Below are positions 47,397 to 57,064 of a stretch of DNA of 64,000 nt, one piece after another; the first letter of the stretch is position 1; each line of letters starts with the position of its first letter. The notes beneath the pieces were generated by a model that saw only the letters and a program-made list of their open reading frames with translations, searched no databases and was not told the DNA's origin. This stretch comes from Acidovorax sp. NO-1 (GTDB lineage: Bacteria > Pseudomonadota > Gammaproteobacteria > Burkholderiales > Burkholderiaceae_C): NCBI RefSeq assembly GCF_000238595.1, contig NZ_AGTS01000047.1, forward strand, positions 1 to 64,000, read 5' to 3'. The position numbers and the translations under genes were made by a program.

Positions 47397-48637
47397 GACG
47401 CCCTTTCAGACTGCCCCGCTCCTCCCGCTGGGTTCCCGGCAACCATTTCGAGCTGCTGGAAAACGGTGAGGAATTCTTCCCCCGCGTCTTTGGCGCCATC
47501 GCCCAGGCCCGGCGCGAGGTGATGCTGGAGACTTTCATCCTCTTTGAAGACAAGATCGGCAAGGAGCTGCACACCGCCCTGCTCGCTGCTGCACAGCGCG
47601 GGGTGGAAGTGCATGTGCTGGTGGACGGCTTTGGCTCGCCCGATCTTTCGGACGACTATGTGGGCAGTCTGGTGGAAGCCGGGGTGCAGTTCCGCATCTT
47701 CGACCCCGGCCGCCGGTTTCTGGGGCAACGGCTGAACCTGCTGCGCCGCATGCACCGCAAGATCGTGGTGGTGGATGGCGAGCTGGGCTTCATCGGGGGC
47801 ATCAACTACTCCGCCGACCACGTTCTGGACTTTGGCCCCGAGGCCAAGCAGGACTACGCAGTGCAGGTGCGCGGCCCCATCGTGGCGCAGATGCACCACT
47901 TCACCCGCGAAGCCGTGCTTGACCGCGCACACCACAAACGCCACCGCGCAGCCGGCGTGACCGGGCGGCCCCACGCGGGCACGGCGCACGCCATGTTCGT
48001 CACGCGCGACAACCAGCAGCACACCAGCGACATCGAGCGCCACTACCGCGTGGCGCTGCGGGCCGCACGCCAGCGCGTGGTGATTGCCAACGCCTACTTT
48101 TTCCCGGGGTACCGTTTCATCCGCGAGATGCGGCGCGCGGCCCGGCGCGGGGTGGATGTGCGCATCATCCTGCAGGGCCAGCCCGACATGCCGATCGTGA
48201 AAACCGCAGCGAGCCTGCTGTACGACCACCTGCAGCGCGCTGGCGTGCGCATCTACGAATACTGCGACCGCCCGCTGCACGGCAAGGTGGCGCTGGTGGA
48301 TGATGAATGGTCCACCGTGGGGTCGAGCAACCTGGACCCGCTGAGCCTGTCGCTGAACCTGGAAGCCAACGTGATCATCCAGGACCGCAGCTTCAACGCC
48401 CAGCTGTACCGCCGCCTCGCGCACCTGATGGACAACAGCTGCAAGCAGATTGAAGCCGTGCCACCGAGCCGCTGGGACGGTTTGCGCCTGGTGCGCAGCT
48501 ATGCAGTGTTCCACCTGATTCGCTGGTTCCCCGCCTGGGCGGGCTGGTTGCCCAGGCACGAGCCCACCATCGCGCTGGCCAACCCCGGCGCCGCCGGTGC
48601 GGCACCCGGCGAGCCTGCCAGCAGCCCCGCCACCTGA
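47393..48637 (+). CDS. clsB: Cardiolipin synthase B
   Basis: Phospholipase D-superfamily enzyme that condenses phosphatidylglycerol into cardiolipin. The 414 residues have two HKD sites: MHRKIVVVDGELGFIGG and LHGKVALVDDEWSTVGSSNLD. There is no N-terminal TM pair, as in ClsB rather than ClsA. It is translationally coupled to ybhP and followed 28 bases later by ybhN. Confidence 0.92.
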   Translation: MRRPFRLPRSSRWVPGNHFELLENGEEFFPRVFGAIAQARREVMLETFILFEDKIGKELHTALLAAAQRGVEVHVLVDGFGSPDLSDDYVGSLVEAGVQFRIFDPGRRFLGQRLNLLRRMHRKIVVVDGELGFIGGINYSADHVLDFGPEAKQDYAVQVRGPIVAQMHHFTREAVLDRAHHKRHRAAGVTGRPHAGTAHAMFVTRDNQQHTSDIERHYRVALRAARQRVVIANAYFFPGYRFIREMRRAARRGVDVRIILQGQPDMPIVKTAASLLYDHLQRAGVRIYEYCDRPLHGKVALVDDEWSTVGSSNLDPLSLSLNLEANVIIQDRSFNAQLYRRLAHLMDNSCKQIEAVPPSRWDGLRLVRSYAVFHLIRWFPAWAGWLPRHEPTIALANPGAAGAAPGEPASSPAT

Positions 48638-48665
48638 CGGCAACGGCACGAACCCAGCACACGCC

Positions 48666-49733
48666 ATGGCCACGCCCAGCCTGATCGCAGACTCCGACAC
48701 CGGCGGCCGCCCCCGCAGCGGAGGCAAGGCCCGGCACAGCGGCAGCGCGCGCGGCTGGCGCAACTGGCCTGAGCAGGCCTGGTGGCCCTGGGCCACCCGC
48801 GCGGTGGCCGCAAGCTTTTTTGCCGTGGTGGCGTGGCTGATCTTTCAGCAGGCGCGCACCGTGGACTGGCCTGCCGTGCTGCAGGCGCTGCGTGATTTGC
48901 CCGCGAGTGCGCTGGCGGTGGCGGGCGGACTCGCTCTGCTGAGTCACTTCACCTATGGCACGTTTGATTGGGTTGGCCGCCATTGCAGCGGCCACCGGCT
49001 CTCGCGGCCCGCCACGCTTGCCATCGCCATGACGAGCTATCCGTTCACGCTCAACCTGGGCTCGCTGATTGGCGGCGTGGGTGTGCGCTACCGGCTGTAC
49101 GCCCGGCGCGGCGTGGACCCCGGCACGATTGGCCAGGTGGTGGGCACGAGCATCGTGACCAACTGGCTGGGCTACCTGCTGCTGGCGGGGGTGCTGGCGT
49201 GGCTGTGGCAGCCGCCCCCCGTGGCGGGATGGTCGGTGACTGCCTGGCAATGGCGCCTGGGTGGCACCGTGCTGGCGTGCCTGCCGGTGGCCTATGTGGC
49301 CCTGTGCGCCGTGCGCAGTGGCCGCGCGCTCACGCTGCGCGGCCGTGAGTTCCCGCTGCCGCGCTGGCCCGTGGCACTGTGGCAGGTGGCTGTATCGGCC
49401 ACCAACTGGATGCTGATGGGTGCCGCGCTGTGGACGGTGCTGCAAGGCCAGGTCAGCTACCCCGCCGCCCTGGCCACCGTGTTGCTGGGCGCGGTGGCCG
49501 GGCTGGTGCTGCGCGTGCCTGCGGGCCTGGGCGTGCTGGAGGCGGTGGGGGTGGCGCTGCTGGCCGCCGGATCGCTGGGGCAGGAAGAAGTGCTGGCCGC
49601 GCTGCTGGCCTACCGGGCGCTGTACTACTTCGGGCCGCTGGTGCTGGCAGCCGTGGCGTTTGGCGCGGCTGAGCTGCGCTGGCGCCAGCATTCGGCCACC
49701 CACGACAAGGCGCCTTCAGCTGAGAGAATATGA
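48666..49733 (+). CDS. ybhN: Lysylphosphatidylglycerol synthase-like membrane protein (YbhN)
   Basis: A 355-residue UPF0104 membrane protein related to the flippase domain of MprF. It has about eight TM helices; landmarks are TSYPFTLNLGSLIGGVGVRYRLY, GTSIVTNWLGYLLLAG and the RVPAGLGVLEAV block typical of the family. ATG at 48666 chosen. Last gene of ybhP-clsB-ybhN, so probably a lipid transporter or envelope factor. Confidence 0.85.
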   Translation: MATPSLIADSDTGGRPRSGGKARHSGSARGWRNWPEQAWWPWATRAVAASFFAVVAWLIFQQARTVDWPAVLQALRDLPASALAVAGGLALLSHFTYGTFDWVGRHCSGHRLSRPATLAIAMTSYPFTLNLGSLIGGVGVRYRLYARRGVDPGTIGQVVGTSIVTNWLGYLLLAGVLAWLWQPPPVAGWSVTAWQWRLGGTVLACLPVAYVALCAVRSGRALTLRGREFPLPRWPVALWQVAVSATNWMLMGAALWTVLQGQVSYPAALATVLLGAVAGLVLRVPAGLGVLEAVGVALLAAGSLGQEEVLAALLAYRALYYFGPLVLAAVAFGAAELRWRQHSATHDKAPSAERI

Positions 49734-49792
49734 GTCAAAAGTGCTTCTAACGCTTATACAGCAAGCGCAGATAGCTATAAAAACAGGAGCTT
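49734..49792 (-). repeat. Family 1 dispersed repeat between ybhN and tetR
   Basis: Minus strand: CTGTTTTTATAGCTATCTGC, GCTTGCTGTATAAGCGTTAG, AAGCACTTTTGA. It begins about 15 bases after the tetR stop and fills the gap. On the plus strand it leads into a T8 tract that may help end the ybhN transcript. Confidence 0.7.
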
Positions 49793-49807
49793 TTTAGTTC
49801 CTTTTTT

Positions 49808-50419
49808 TTACGCCTGCACCGGCCCGTACGCCGCCATGAACGCGGCCACCGCGCGATGCACCGTGTCGTTGATGTCCTGGGCCGATATTGGCTCCAGGGT
49901 CTGGAACAAAAAACGGTCCAGCCATTCGGCCTCCAGCAGGCCCCGCAGGTGCAGCGCCGCAATGCGGGCATCGGCCTGGCGCAGCTGGCCTTTGTCCATG
50001 GCGTGCTGCAGGAACACCGCCATCGCCGCTTCGTTGCGCGCGGGCCCCAGTTCGTAGCATTTTTTGCCCAGGTCAGACCGCCCGGCCTCGGCCACGACGA
50101 GGCGGCGCACCGCCTGCACCTGCGGTGAATAGAGCAGCGTGAGCAGGCCCCGGCCGAACTTTTGCAGCGCCTCGGACATGCACTCCACGGTCGCGTCCAG
50201 GGCTTGCAGGCTGGCCTGGAACTCCGCCTCGGTGGCCTCGAACACCACTGCCGAGAACAGCTCTTCCTTCGACGCAAAGTAGTTGTACAGCGTGGCCTTC
50301 GAATACCCCAGGCGCTCGCAGATGGCGGCCATGGTGGTGCGCTCGAACCCCGTTTCCTGAAAAACCTCGGCGGCGGCGTCCAGGATGGCCTGGCGCCTTG
50401 TCTCGGTTTTTGCGCGCAT
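49808..50419 (-). CDS. TetR family regulator of the efflux operon
   Basis: A 203-residue TetR repressor. The N-terminal helix-turn-helix is RRQAILDAAAEVFQETGFERTTMAAICERLGYSKATLYNYF, here only summarised, and the C-terminal domain resembles TetR_C of AcrR-like proteins. It is divergent from the NodT-EmrAB operon, with a dyad operator in the 100-base gap, so it most likely represses that operon and itself. Confidence 0.92.
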   Translation of the reverse strand: MRAKTETRRQAILDAAAEVFQETGFERTTMAAICERLGYSKATLYNYFASKEELFSAVVFEATEAEFQASLQALDATVECMSEALQKFGRGLLTLLYSPQVQAVRRLVVAEAGRSDLGKKCYELGPARNEAAMAVFLQHAMDKGQLRQADARIAALHLRGLLEAEWLDRFLFQTLEPISAQDINDTVHRAVAAFMAAYGPVQA

Positions 50420-50437
50420 GTCAATTCCTTTATTTTT

Positions 50438-50502
50438 GAACCAATGAGTTCAGTTTAGCTTGAATTCGCCCAAAACCAAAGCTAAACTAAACCGATCAGT
50501 TC
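50438..50502. promoter_or_regulatory. TetR-type operator dyad
   Basis: Perfect 10-bp inverted repeat AGTTTAGCTT (50452-50461) / AAGCTAAACT (50479-50488) with a 17-base spacer. It extends outward with weaker symmetry to GAAC...GTTC blocks on both sides, so each half is itself a partial palindrome. It lies between the repressor start and the NodT gene. Confidence 0.7.
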
Positions 50503-50519
50503 ATTTAAATGGAATCCCG

Positions 50520-52001
50520 ATGCACCACCGCAGCACGCCGCCCTCGCCCGCCTTGCACAGGCTGCGCATGCCCTTGTCCGCCCTGGGCGCAGTCCTGTTT
50601 CTGGCCGGTTGCGCCCAGTTGCCGGACCTGGGCGCCACGCCCCAGCCCAAGCCGGCGCAGGCCTTCCAGTCCAGCGCATCCTTGACCGCGCCCAGCGCCC
50701 AGTGGCCCGCCGAGCAGTGGTGGACGGCCTATGGCGACGCCCAGCTCAACGCCCTGATCGGCGAAGCGCTGGACGATGCGCCCGACCTGGCCGCCGCCGC
50801 CGCGCGCCTGCAGCGCGCCGATGCCGTGATGCAGATCACCGGCGCCGCCAGCAAGCCACAGGTCAGCGCCAATGCCTCCGTGACGGGCGACAAGCTCAGC
50901 TATAACCACCTGATCCCACGCTCCCCCGCCACCGAGGGCCTGAACGACTACGGCCGCGCCACGCTGGATGTGCGCTGGGAGCTGGACTTCTGGGGCAAGA
51001 ACCGCGCCGCGCTGGCGGCGGCCACGTCCGACGTGGAAGCCAGCCGTGCCGAACTGGCGCAGGCGCGCCTGTGGCTGGCCGCCGGCGTGGCGGCCCACTA
51101 TGCGGAACTGAGCCGCCTGCACGCCAACCGCGACACCGCCGCCCGCGCGCTGGAGATTCGCCAGAAAACCGCCAGCCTGTTCACCCAGCGCTTTGACAAC
51201 GGGCTGGAAACGCGCGGCGGCCTGCGCAATGCCGACGCCCGCCGCGCCGTGGCCGAAGGCGAGCTGCTGGCGCTGGACGAGCAGATCGCGCTGCAACGCA
51301 ACCGCCTGGCGGCCTTGCTGGGCGCCGGGCCGGACCGCGCACTGTCGATTGCCGCGCCCACTTTGAAGCTCGACCGCGCCTTCGGCCTGCCCGCGGAAAT
51401 ATCGGCCGACCTGCTGGGCCGCCGCCCGGATGTGGTGGCCGCGCGCCTGCGCACCGAGGCGCTGGGCAGTCGCATCGAGCAGAAAAAGGCCGAGTTCTAT
51501 CCCAACGTGAACCTGTCGGCTCTGATCGGCGTGCAGTCGCTCGGGCTGGACATGCTGGCCAAGGGCGGCTCGGGCATTGCCAGCTTTGGCCCGGCAATTT
51601 CGCTGCCGATCTTCAGCGGTGGCCGCCTGCAGGGCGAGCTGCGCGGTGCGCACGCCAGCTATGCCGAGGCCGTGGCCCAGTACAACGCCACGGTGGCCCG
51701 CGCGCTGCAGGACGTGGCCGACAACGCCATCCGCCAGAAGGCCCTGGGCCAGCGCCTGGGCAAAGCACAAGAAGCCGTGGACGCCGCCACCGAGGCGCAC
51801 CGCGTAGCCAGCAACCGCTATGAAGGCGGGCTGGCGACTTACCTCGAAGTGCTGGCGGCCGAAGACAGCCTGCTGGGCGCCCTGAGCGCCCAGACCAACC
51901 TGCGCTCGGCGTCGTTCACGCTCGACATCGGCCTGCAGCGGGCACTGGGTGGCGGCTACCAGACAGCCCCCGCCAGCACCCTGGCCAGCGCCCGCAAGTA
52001 A
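50520..52001 (+). CDS. NodT-family outer-membrane efflux lipoprotein
   Basis: TolC-like outer-membrane channel of 493 residues with two OEP domains. The lipobox is LFLAGC, so it is probably lipidated. Family landmarks are ARLQRADAVMQITGAASKPQV, WELDFWGKNR and RRPDVVAARLRTEALGSRIEQ. ATG at 50520 chosen over a TTG at 50460. First gene of the operon with EmrA and EmrB homologues. Confidence 0.92.
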   Translation: MHHRSTPPSPALHRLRMPLSALGAVLFLAGCAQLPDLGATPQPKPAQAFQSSASLTAPSAQWPAEQWWTAYGDAQLNALIGEALDDAPDLAAAAARLQRADAVMQITGAASKPQVSANASVTGDKLSYNHLIPRSPATEGLNDYGRATLDVRWELDFWGKNRAALAAATSDVEASRAELAQARLWLAAGVAAHYAELSRLHANRDTAARALEIRQKTASLFTQRFDNGLETRGGLRNADARRAVAEGELLALDEQIALQRNRLAALLGAGPDRALSIAAPTLKLDRAFGLPAEISADLLGRRPDVVAARLRTEALGSRIEQKKAEFYPNVNLSALIGVQSLGLDMLAKGGSGIASFGPAISLPIFSGGRLQGELRGAHASYAEAVAQYNATVARALQDVADNAIRQKALGQRLGKAQEAVDAATEAHRVASNRYEGGLATYLEVLAAEDSLLGALSAQTNLRSASFTLDIGLQRALGGGYQTAPASTLASARK

Positions 52002-52053
52002 GCCCCACAACCCGCCACGCCCGGCCCCCAAGAACATCGAACAAGGAATTCCC

Positions 52054-53238
52054 ATGTCTGAAAACAACACCCTGTCTGCCGCTGATGCCATCGTCAAAAA
52101 GCGCCGCAACGCCCGCCTGGCCCTGCTGGGCGGCGTGGTGGTGCTGGCCGCAGTGGGCTCCACCGCCTACTGGAAGCTGCACGCCTCGCATTTCGTCTCC
52201 ACCGACAACGCCTACGCAGCGGCGGAAGTGGCGCAGATCACGCCGTCCGTCGGCGGCACCGTGCTGGAGGTGAAGGTGAGCGACACCGACGCGGTGAAGC
52301 AGGGCGACGTGCTGCTGTTCATCGACCCCACCGACGCGAAGCTGGCCGTCGCCCAGGCCACGGCCGAACTGGATCGCGCCACCCGCCGCGTCAAAAGCTA
52401 CATGGCCAACGACACCAACCTGAGCGCGCAGATCAGCGCCCGCGAGGCCGACGCCCAGCGCGCCACTGCCCAGCTGGCCGCTGCCCAGGCCGACTTCGAG
52501 CGCGCCAAGGTGGACTTGCAACGCCGCCAGGCTTTGGTCGCTTCAGGCTCGGTGTCGGGCGATGAGCTGACGCGCGCCAAGAACGGTTTTGACGCCGCCA
52601 CCGCCCAGCTGGCCGCCGCCAAGGCCGCCGCCGCACAGGTCACCGCCAACCAGCGCTCGGCCGTCGCGGCCAAGGAGGCCAATGCGGCCCTCATCAGCCA
52701 CAGCACCGTGGACACCAACCCCGAAGTGCAGGCGGCCCGTGCCCGCCTCGACCAAGCCAGGGTGGACCTGGCGCGCACCGTGATCCGCGCGCCGCTCGAC
52801 GGCGTGGTGGCCCAACGCAGGGTGCAGCTGGGCCAGCGCGTGCAGCCCGGTATGCCGCTGATGGCGGTGGTGCCCGTGCAGGAGATCTATGTGGACGCCA
52901 ACTTCAAGGAAGTGCAACTGGAAAAAGTACGCGTCGGCCAGAGCGTGAAGCTGCACGCCGACATCTACGGCAAGGGCGTCACCTACCAGGGCGTGGTGGA
53001 AGGCTTCTCGGGCGGCTCGGGCTCGGCCTTTGCCGCCATTCCGGCGCAGAACGCCACGGGCAACTGGATCAAGGTGGTGCAGCGCCTGCCCGTGCGCGTC
53101 AAGCTCGATGCGGCCGAACTGCAGGCCAACCCGCTCAAGGTGGGCCTGTCGATGAGCGCCGAGATTGACACGCGCACCGGCGACAGGCAGGCCACGGCCG
53201 CCGCCTCTGCGCAAGCCCCGCGCACGGCTGCAAACTGA
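52054..53238 (+). CDS. EmrA-like membrane fusion protein
   Basis: Periplasmic adaptor of 394 residues that joins the EmrB pump to the outer-membrane channel. TM helix at about 22-42, then a lipoyl/barrel-sandwich half (VGGTVLEVKVSDTDAVKQGDVLL), a long Ala/Gln-rich coiled coil (about 95-230), the second half (TVIRAPLDGVVAQRRVQLGQRV) and a beta-barrel. ATG at 52054 follows AAGGAAT. Confidence 0.93.
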   Translation: MSENNTLSAADAIVKKRRNARLALLGGVVVLAAVGSTAYWKLHASHFVSTDNAYAAAEVAQITPSVGGTVLEVKVSDTDAVKQGDVLLFIDPTDAKLAVAQATAELDRATRRVKSYMANDTNLSAQISAREADAQRATAQLAAAQADFERAKVDLQRRQALVASGSVSGDELTRAKNGFDAATAQLAAAKAAAAQVTANQRSAVAAKEANAALISHSTVDTNPEVQAARARLDQARVDLARTVIRAPLDGVVAQRRVQLGQRVQPGMPLMAVVPVQEIYVDANFKEVQLEKVRVGQSVKLHADIYGKGVTYQGVVEGFSGGSGSAFAAIPAQNATGNWIKVVQRLPVRVKLDAAELQANPLKVGLSMSAEIDTRTGDRQATAAASAQAPRTAAN

Positions 53239-53252
53239 GCGGGACCGACACC

Positions 53253-54818
53253 ATGAGTCCAGCGACCACGGCGCCCGGCGCGCCCGCCGCACACCATGCC
53301 CCTGCAGCCCCCGCGCCGCTGAGCGGCCCGATGCTGATCATCGCCGCCTTGATGCTGGCCTCGGCCAACTTCATTGCGGTGCTCAACATGACCATCGCCA
53401 ACGTGGCGGTGCCCAATATCGCCGGCGCCCTGGGCGCCGCTGCAAGCCAGGGCACCTGGGTGATCACCTCGTTCGCCGTGGGCGAGGCCATCACCGTGCC
53501 GCTGACCGGCTGGTTTGCCGCGCGCTTTGGCGCGGTGCGCGTGTTCGTGGTGTCGATGATTTTGTTCGGCATCTTCTCCATCCTGTGCGGCCTGTCCACC
53601 TCGATCGGCATGCTGGTGGTGATGCGCGTGTTCCAGGGCCTGAGCGGTGGCCCACTGATGCCGCTGTCGCAAACGCTGATGCTGCGCATCTTCCCCAAAG
53701 ACAAGGCGGGCGCGGCGATTGGCATCTGGTCGATGACGACACTGGTCGCCCCCGTGGTCGGTCCCATCCTGGGCGGCTGGCTGGTGGACGACTACGCCTG
53801 GAACTGGGTGTTTCTGATCAACGCGCCCATTGCCATCGGCTTTGGCCTGGGTGCCTGGAAGCTGCTCCGCCACTACCAGGACAGCCCCGTGCGCAACCCG
53901 TTCGACAAGGTCGGCCTGGTGCTGCTGCTGGTCTGGGTCATCGCGCTGCAACTGGTGCTGGACGAGGGCAAGAACCTCGACTGGTTTGCCTCCAGCCAGA
54001 TCGTGGCGTTGAGCATCATCGCCGTGGTCGGTTTTGCCGCCTTCCTGATCTGGGAGCTGCACGAGAAGCACCCGGTGGTCGATCTGCGCGTGTTCCGCCA
54101 CCGCGGCTTCAACGCCGCGGTGATCACCGTCAGCGTGGCCTATGCCGCCTTCTTTGGCGTCAGCGTGCTCACGCCGCTGTGGCTGCAAAGCTTCATGGGC
54201 TACACCGCCACCGACGCGGGCCTGGCCACCGCCTGGACCGGCGTGACCGCCCTGTTCGTCGCGCCCATCGTGGCCAACAGCAAGCGCGACCCGCGCGCGC
54301 TGGTGTTCTTTGGCGTGCTGTGGATGGCGCTGGTGACGCTGTGGCGCACGGTGGCCAACAGCGACATGGCGTTCTGGGACATTGCCATTCCGCTGGCAGT
54401 GATGGGCTTTGCGCTGCCGTTCTTCTTCATCCCGACCACGGGCATCGCCCTGGGCAGCGTGGAGGAGCGCGAGATGGACTCGGCCGCCGGGCTGATGAAC
54501 TTCCTGCGCACGCTCTCGGGTGCGTTTGCCACCTCGGTGGTGACCACCGTGTGGGCCAACCAGACCACGCGCAACCACGCCGAGCTGGTGGGCCTGGCCG
54601 ACCGCGATGGCAGCGTGCAGGCCCTGCTGCAGCAGTCGGGCACGCCGCCCGAAGTGGCCACGCAGGTGGTGGACTATCTCATCGTCTCGCAAAGCGGCAT
54701 GTTGTCCACCAACCAGGTCATGACCGGCATTGCCGTGATGTTCTTCATCGCCGCCGCCATCATCTGGATCGCCCCAAAACCCACGCGCACCGTCGAGCCT
54801 GGCGCCGGTGGGCATTGA
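53253..54818 (+). CDS. EmrB-like DHA2 multidrug MFS transporter
   Basis: Proton-driven drug exporter of 521 residues with 14 TM helices, the DHA2 topology. Family motifs include LNMTIANVAVPNIAG (motif D1-like), WVITSFAVGEAITVPL and PLVAPVVGPILGGWLVDDYAW (motif C, here in TLVAPVVGPILGGWL). It follows emrA by 14 bases. Substrates of relatives are hydrophobic drugs and uncouplers; the substrate here is unknown. Confidence 0.94.
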   Translation: MSPATTAPGAPAAHHAPAAPAPLSGPMLIIAALMLASANFIAVLNMTIANVAVPNIAGALGAAASQGTWVITSFAVGEAITVPLTGWFAARFGAVRVFVVSMILFGIFSILCGLSTSIGMLVVMRVFQGLSGGPLMPLSQTLMLRIFPKDKAGAAIGIWSMTTLVAPVVGPILGGWLVDDYAWNWVFLINAPIAIGFGLGAWKLLRHYQDSPVRNPFDKVGLVLLLVWVIALQLVLDEGKNLDWFASSQIVALSIIAVVGFAAFLIWELHEKHPVVDLRVFRHRGFNAAVITVSVAYAAFFGVSVLTPLWLQSFMGYTATDAGLATAWTGVTALFVAPIVANSKRDPRALVFFGVLWMALVTLWRTVANSDMAFWDIAIPLAVMGFALPFFFIPTTGIALGSVEEREMDSAAGLMNFLRTLSGAFATSVVTTVWANQTTRNHAELVGLADRDGSVQALLQQSGTPPEVATQVVDYLIVSQSGMLSTNQVMTGIAVMFFIAAAIIWIAPKPTRTVEPGAGGH

Positions 54819-54832
54819 TGAAAGATACGACC

Positions 54833-55276
54833 ATGTTCAAACACATTCTGGTTCCCACCGATGGCTCGGAGCTGTCGCTCGGCAACGTGGCACGGGCTGC
54901 CGCCTATGCCAAGGAAACCGGCGCGCGCATCACGCTGTTCTACGCCCAACCGGAGGCGCCGTCAGCCTATGCCGGGCTGGGGGCCATGAGCAGCCCGCAC
55001 CTCAACGAGGAGATCCAGACCCGTCTCGACGAAGCCGCGCAGGAAATTCTCGATGCCGCAGACGCCGTGGTGCGCGAGGCCGGAGCAAGTTGCCAGCGCG
55101 TGGTGCTCGTGGGCAGCAGGCCCTTTGAACTCATCATCGCTGCGGCAGACAGCCACGGTTGCGACCTGATTTTCATGGCCTCGCACGGGCGCTCAGGCGT
55201 CAGCGCCCTGCTGCTGGGCAGCGAGACACAGAAGGTGCTGGCGCACTCCCGCATTCCGGTACTGGTCTACCGGTGA
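54833..55276 (+). CDS. Universal stress protein (UspA family)
   Basis: A 147-residue UspA-fold protein. It starts MFKHILVPTDGSELS and has the ATP-binding pattern GSRPFELII...FMASHGRSGVSALLLGSETQKVLAHS (shown in pieces), with GxxGx9GS, so it belongs to the ATP-binding class. An in-frame ATG at 54818, overlapping the emrB stop as TGATG, is an equally possible start. The overlap points to co-translation with the efflux pump. Confidence 0.9.
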   Translation: MFKHILVPTDGSELSLGNVARAAAYAKETGARITLFYAQPEAPSAYAGLGAMSSPHLNEEIQTRLDEAAQEILDAADAVVREAGASCQRVVLVGSRPFELIIAAADSHGCDLIFMASHGRSGVSALLLGSETQKVLAHSRIPVLVYR

Positions 55277-55342
55277 GGCACGGCCGGTAAAATCCGGGCT
55301 TTTGCATTGCACTTCGCCTGATAACCACGGGCCCGCAAGACC

Positions 55343-57064
55343 ATGATCCGACTCTCCGAAATCCGGCTGCCGTTCACCGTGGCCGAAGCCCCCGATGCGC
55401 CGCTGCGCGCCGCTGCCACCCAGATTCTGGGCCTGGCCGACACCGACATTGCCCACCTGCACGTCTTCAAGCGCAGCTTTGACGCGCGCAAGGCCGACCT
55501 GCTGGCGGTCTACATCGTGGACATCACCCTGGCCCAGCCTGAACGCGAAGCCGCGCTGCTCGCAAAGTTCGCCGGTAACCCGCACATCCAGCCCACGCCC
55601 GACATGGCCTGGCACCCTGTGGGCCAGGCCCCGGCAGACCTGCCCCTGCGCCCGGTGGTGGTGGGCTTTGGCCCCTGCGGCATCTTCGCGGCACTGGTGC
55701 TGGCGCAGATGGGCTTCAAGCCCATCGTGCTGGAGCGTGGCAAGAGCGTGCGCGAGCGCACCAAGGACACCTGGGGCCTGTGGCGCAAGCGTGAGCTGCA
55801 TGCCGAGAGCAACGTGCAGTTTGGCGAAGGCGGCGCCGGGACGTTTTCCGACGGCAAGCTCTACAGCCAGATCAAGGACCCGCGCCACCTCGGCCGCAAA
55901 GTGATGAACGAGTTCGTCAAGGCCGGCGCGCCTGAAGAAATCCTGTACGTCGCCCATCCGCACATCGGCACCTTCAAGCTGGTGAAGGTGGTGGAGAACC
56001 TGCGCGAGCAGATCATCGCGCTGGGCGGCGAGATCCGCTTCGAGCAGCGCGTGACGGACGTGATCATCGAAGGCCAGGGCGAGCAGCGCCATCTGCGCGG
56101 CCTCAAGGTGCTGAACCAGGCCTCGGGCGAGACCAGCGAGCTGCGTGCTGACCATGTGGTGATGGCGCTGGGTCACAGCTCGCGCGACACCTTTGCCATG
56201 CTGTATGAGCGCGGCGTGGCGATGGAGGCCAAGCCATTTTCCATCGGCTTTCGCATCGAGCACCCGCAGGGCGTGATCGACCGCGCCCGCTGGGGCCGCC
56301 ACGCGGGCCACCCGCTCTTGGGCGCGGCCGACTACAAGCTGGTGCACCACGCGCAAAACGGGCGCGCTGTCTATAGCTTTTGCATGTGCCCTGGTGGCAC
56401 CGTGGTGGCCGCCACCAGCGAACCGAACCGCGTGGTGACCAACGGTATGAGCCAGTACTCGCGCAACGAGCGCAACGCCAACGCGGGCATGGTGGTGGGC
56501 ATCGACCCGCGCGACTACCCGCAGGACGCGCAGGCGTTTGAAACCCACCTGGGCCAGACCCATGGCGTGGAGCGCCTGGCCCCCGGGCAATACCACCCGC
56601 TGTCGGGCAGCGTGCTGCAACGCCAGCTTGAATCCAACGCCTTTGTACTGGGCGGGCGCGACTACAGCGCGCCGGGCCAGCTGGTGGGTGACTTCATCAA
56701 AGGCACGCCATCCAGCCAGCTGGGTGATGTGGAACCTTCCTACAAGCCGGGCGTGGCTCTGGGTGACCTGCACCCCGCCCTGCCCGGCTACGCCATCGAG
56801 GCCCTGCGCGAGGCGCTGCCGGTGTTCGGCCGCAAGATCAAGGGTTTTGACATGCACGACGCGGTACTGACGGGCGTGGAAACACGCACTTCGTCGCCGC
56901 TCAAGATCGGGCGCGGTGAGAACCTGCAGAGCCTGAACACGCCCGGCCTGTACCCCGCGGGCGAAGGCGCCAGCTACGCGGGCGGTATTTTGTCGGCCGG
57001 GGTGGACGGCATCAAGGTGGGTGAAGCCGTGGCGCGCAGCCTGCTGGGCACAGGCGCCGCATGA
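55343..57064 (+). CDS. COG2509 FAD-dependent dehydrogenase
   Basis: Predicted FAD-dependent oxidoreductase of 573 residues. An N-terminal domain (about 1-90) typical of the family precedes the FAD-binding VVGFGPCGIFAALVLAQMG. The blocks FGEGGAGTFSDGKLYS, ALGHSSRDTFAMLYERG, FSIGFRIEHPQGVID and LYPAGEGASYAGGILSAG are conserved. No substrate is known for this family. Its stop overlaps the next gene by ATGA, so it is coupled to a queuosine-precursor transporter. Confidence 0.88.
   Translation: MIRLSEIRLPFTVAEAPDAPLRAAATQILGLADTDIAHLHVFKRSFDARKADLLAVYIVDITLAQPEREAALLAKFAGNPHIQPTPDMAWHPVGQAPADLPLRPVVVGFGPCGIFAALVLAQMGFKPIVLERGKSVRERTKDTWGLWRKRELHAESNVQFGEGGAGTFSDGKLYSQIKDPRHLGRKVMNEFVKAGAPEEILYVAHPHIGTFKLVKVVENLREQIIALGGEIRFEQRVTDVIIEGQGEQRHLRGLKVLNQASGETSELRADHVVMALGHSSRDTFAMLYERGVAMEAKPFSIGFRIEHPQGVIDRARWGRHAGHPLLGAADYKLVHHAQNGRAVYSFCMCPGGTVVAATSEPNRVVTNGMSQYSRNERNANAGMVVGIDPRDYPQDAQAFETHLGQTHGVERLAPGQYHPLSGSVLQRQLESNAFVLGGRDYSAPGQLVGDFIKGTPSSQLGDVEPSYKPGVALGDLHPALPGYAIEALREALPVFGRKIKGFDMHDAVLTGVETRTSSPLKIGRGENLQSLNTPGLYPAGEGASYAGGILSAGVDGIKVGEAVARSLLGTGAA

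Noticed and set aside
52983-54815. 610-codon minus-strand open frame across emrA and emrB
   Set aside because: Shadow frame with His/Arg/Gln-rich low-complexity sequence and no recognisable domain.
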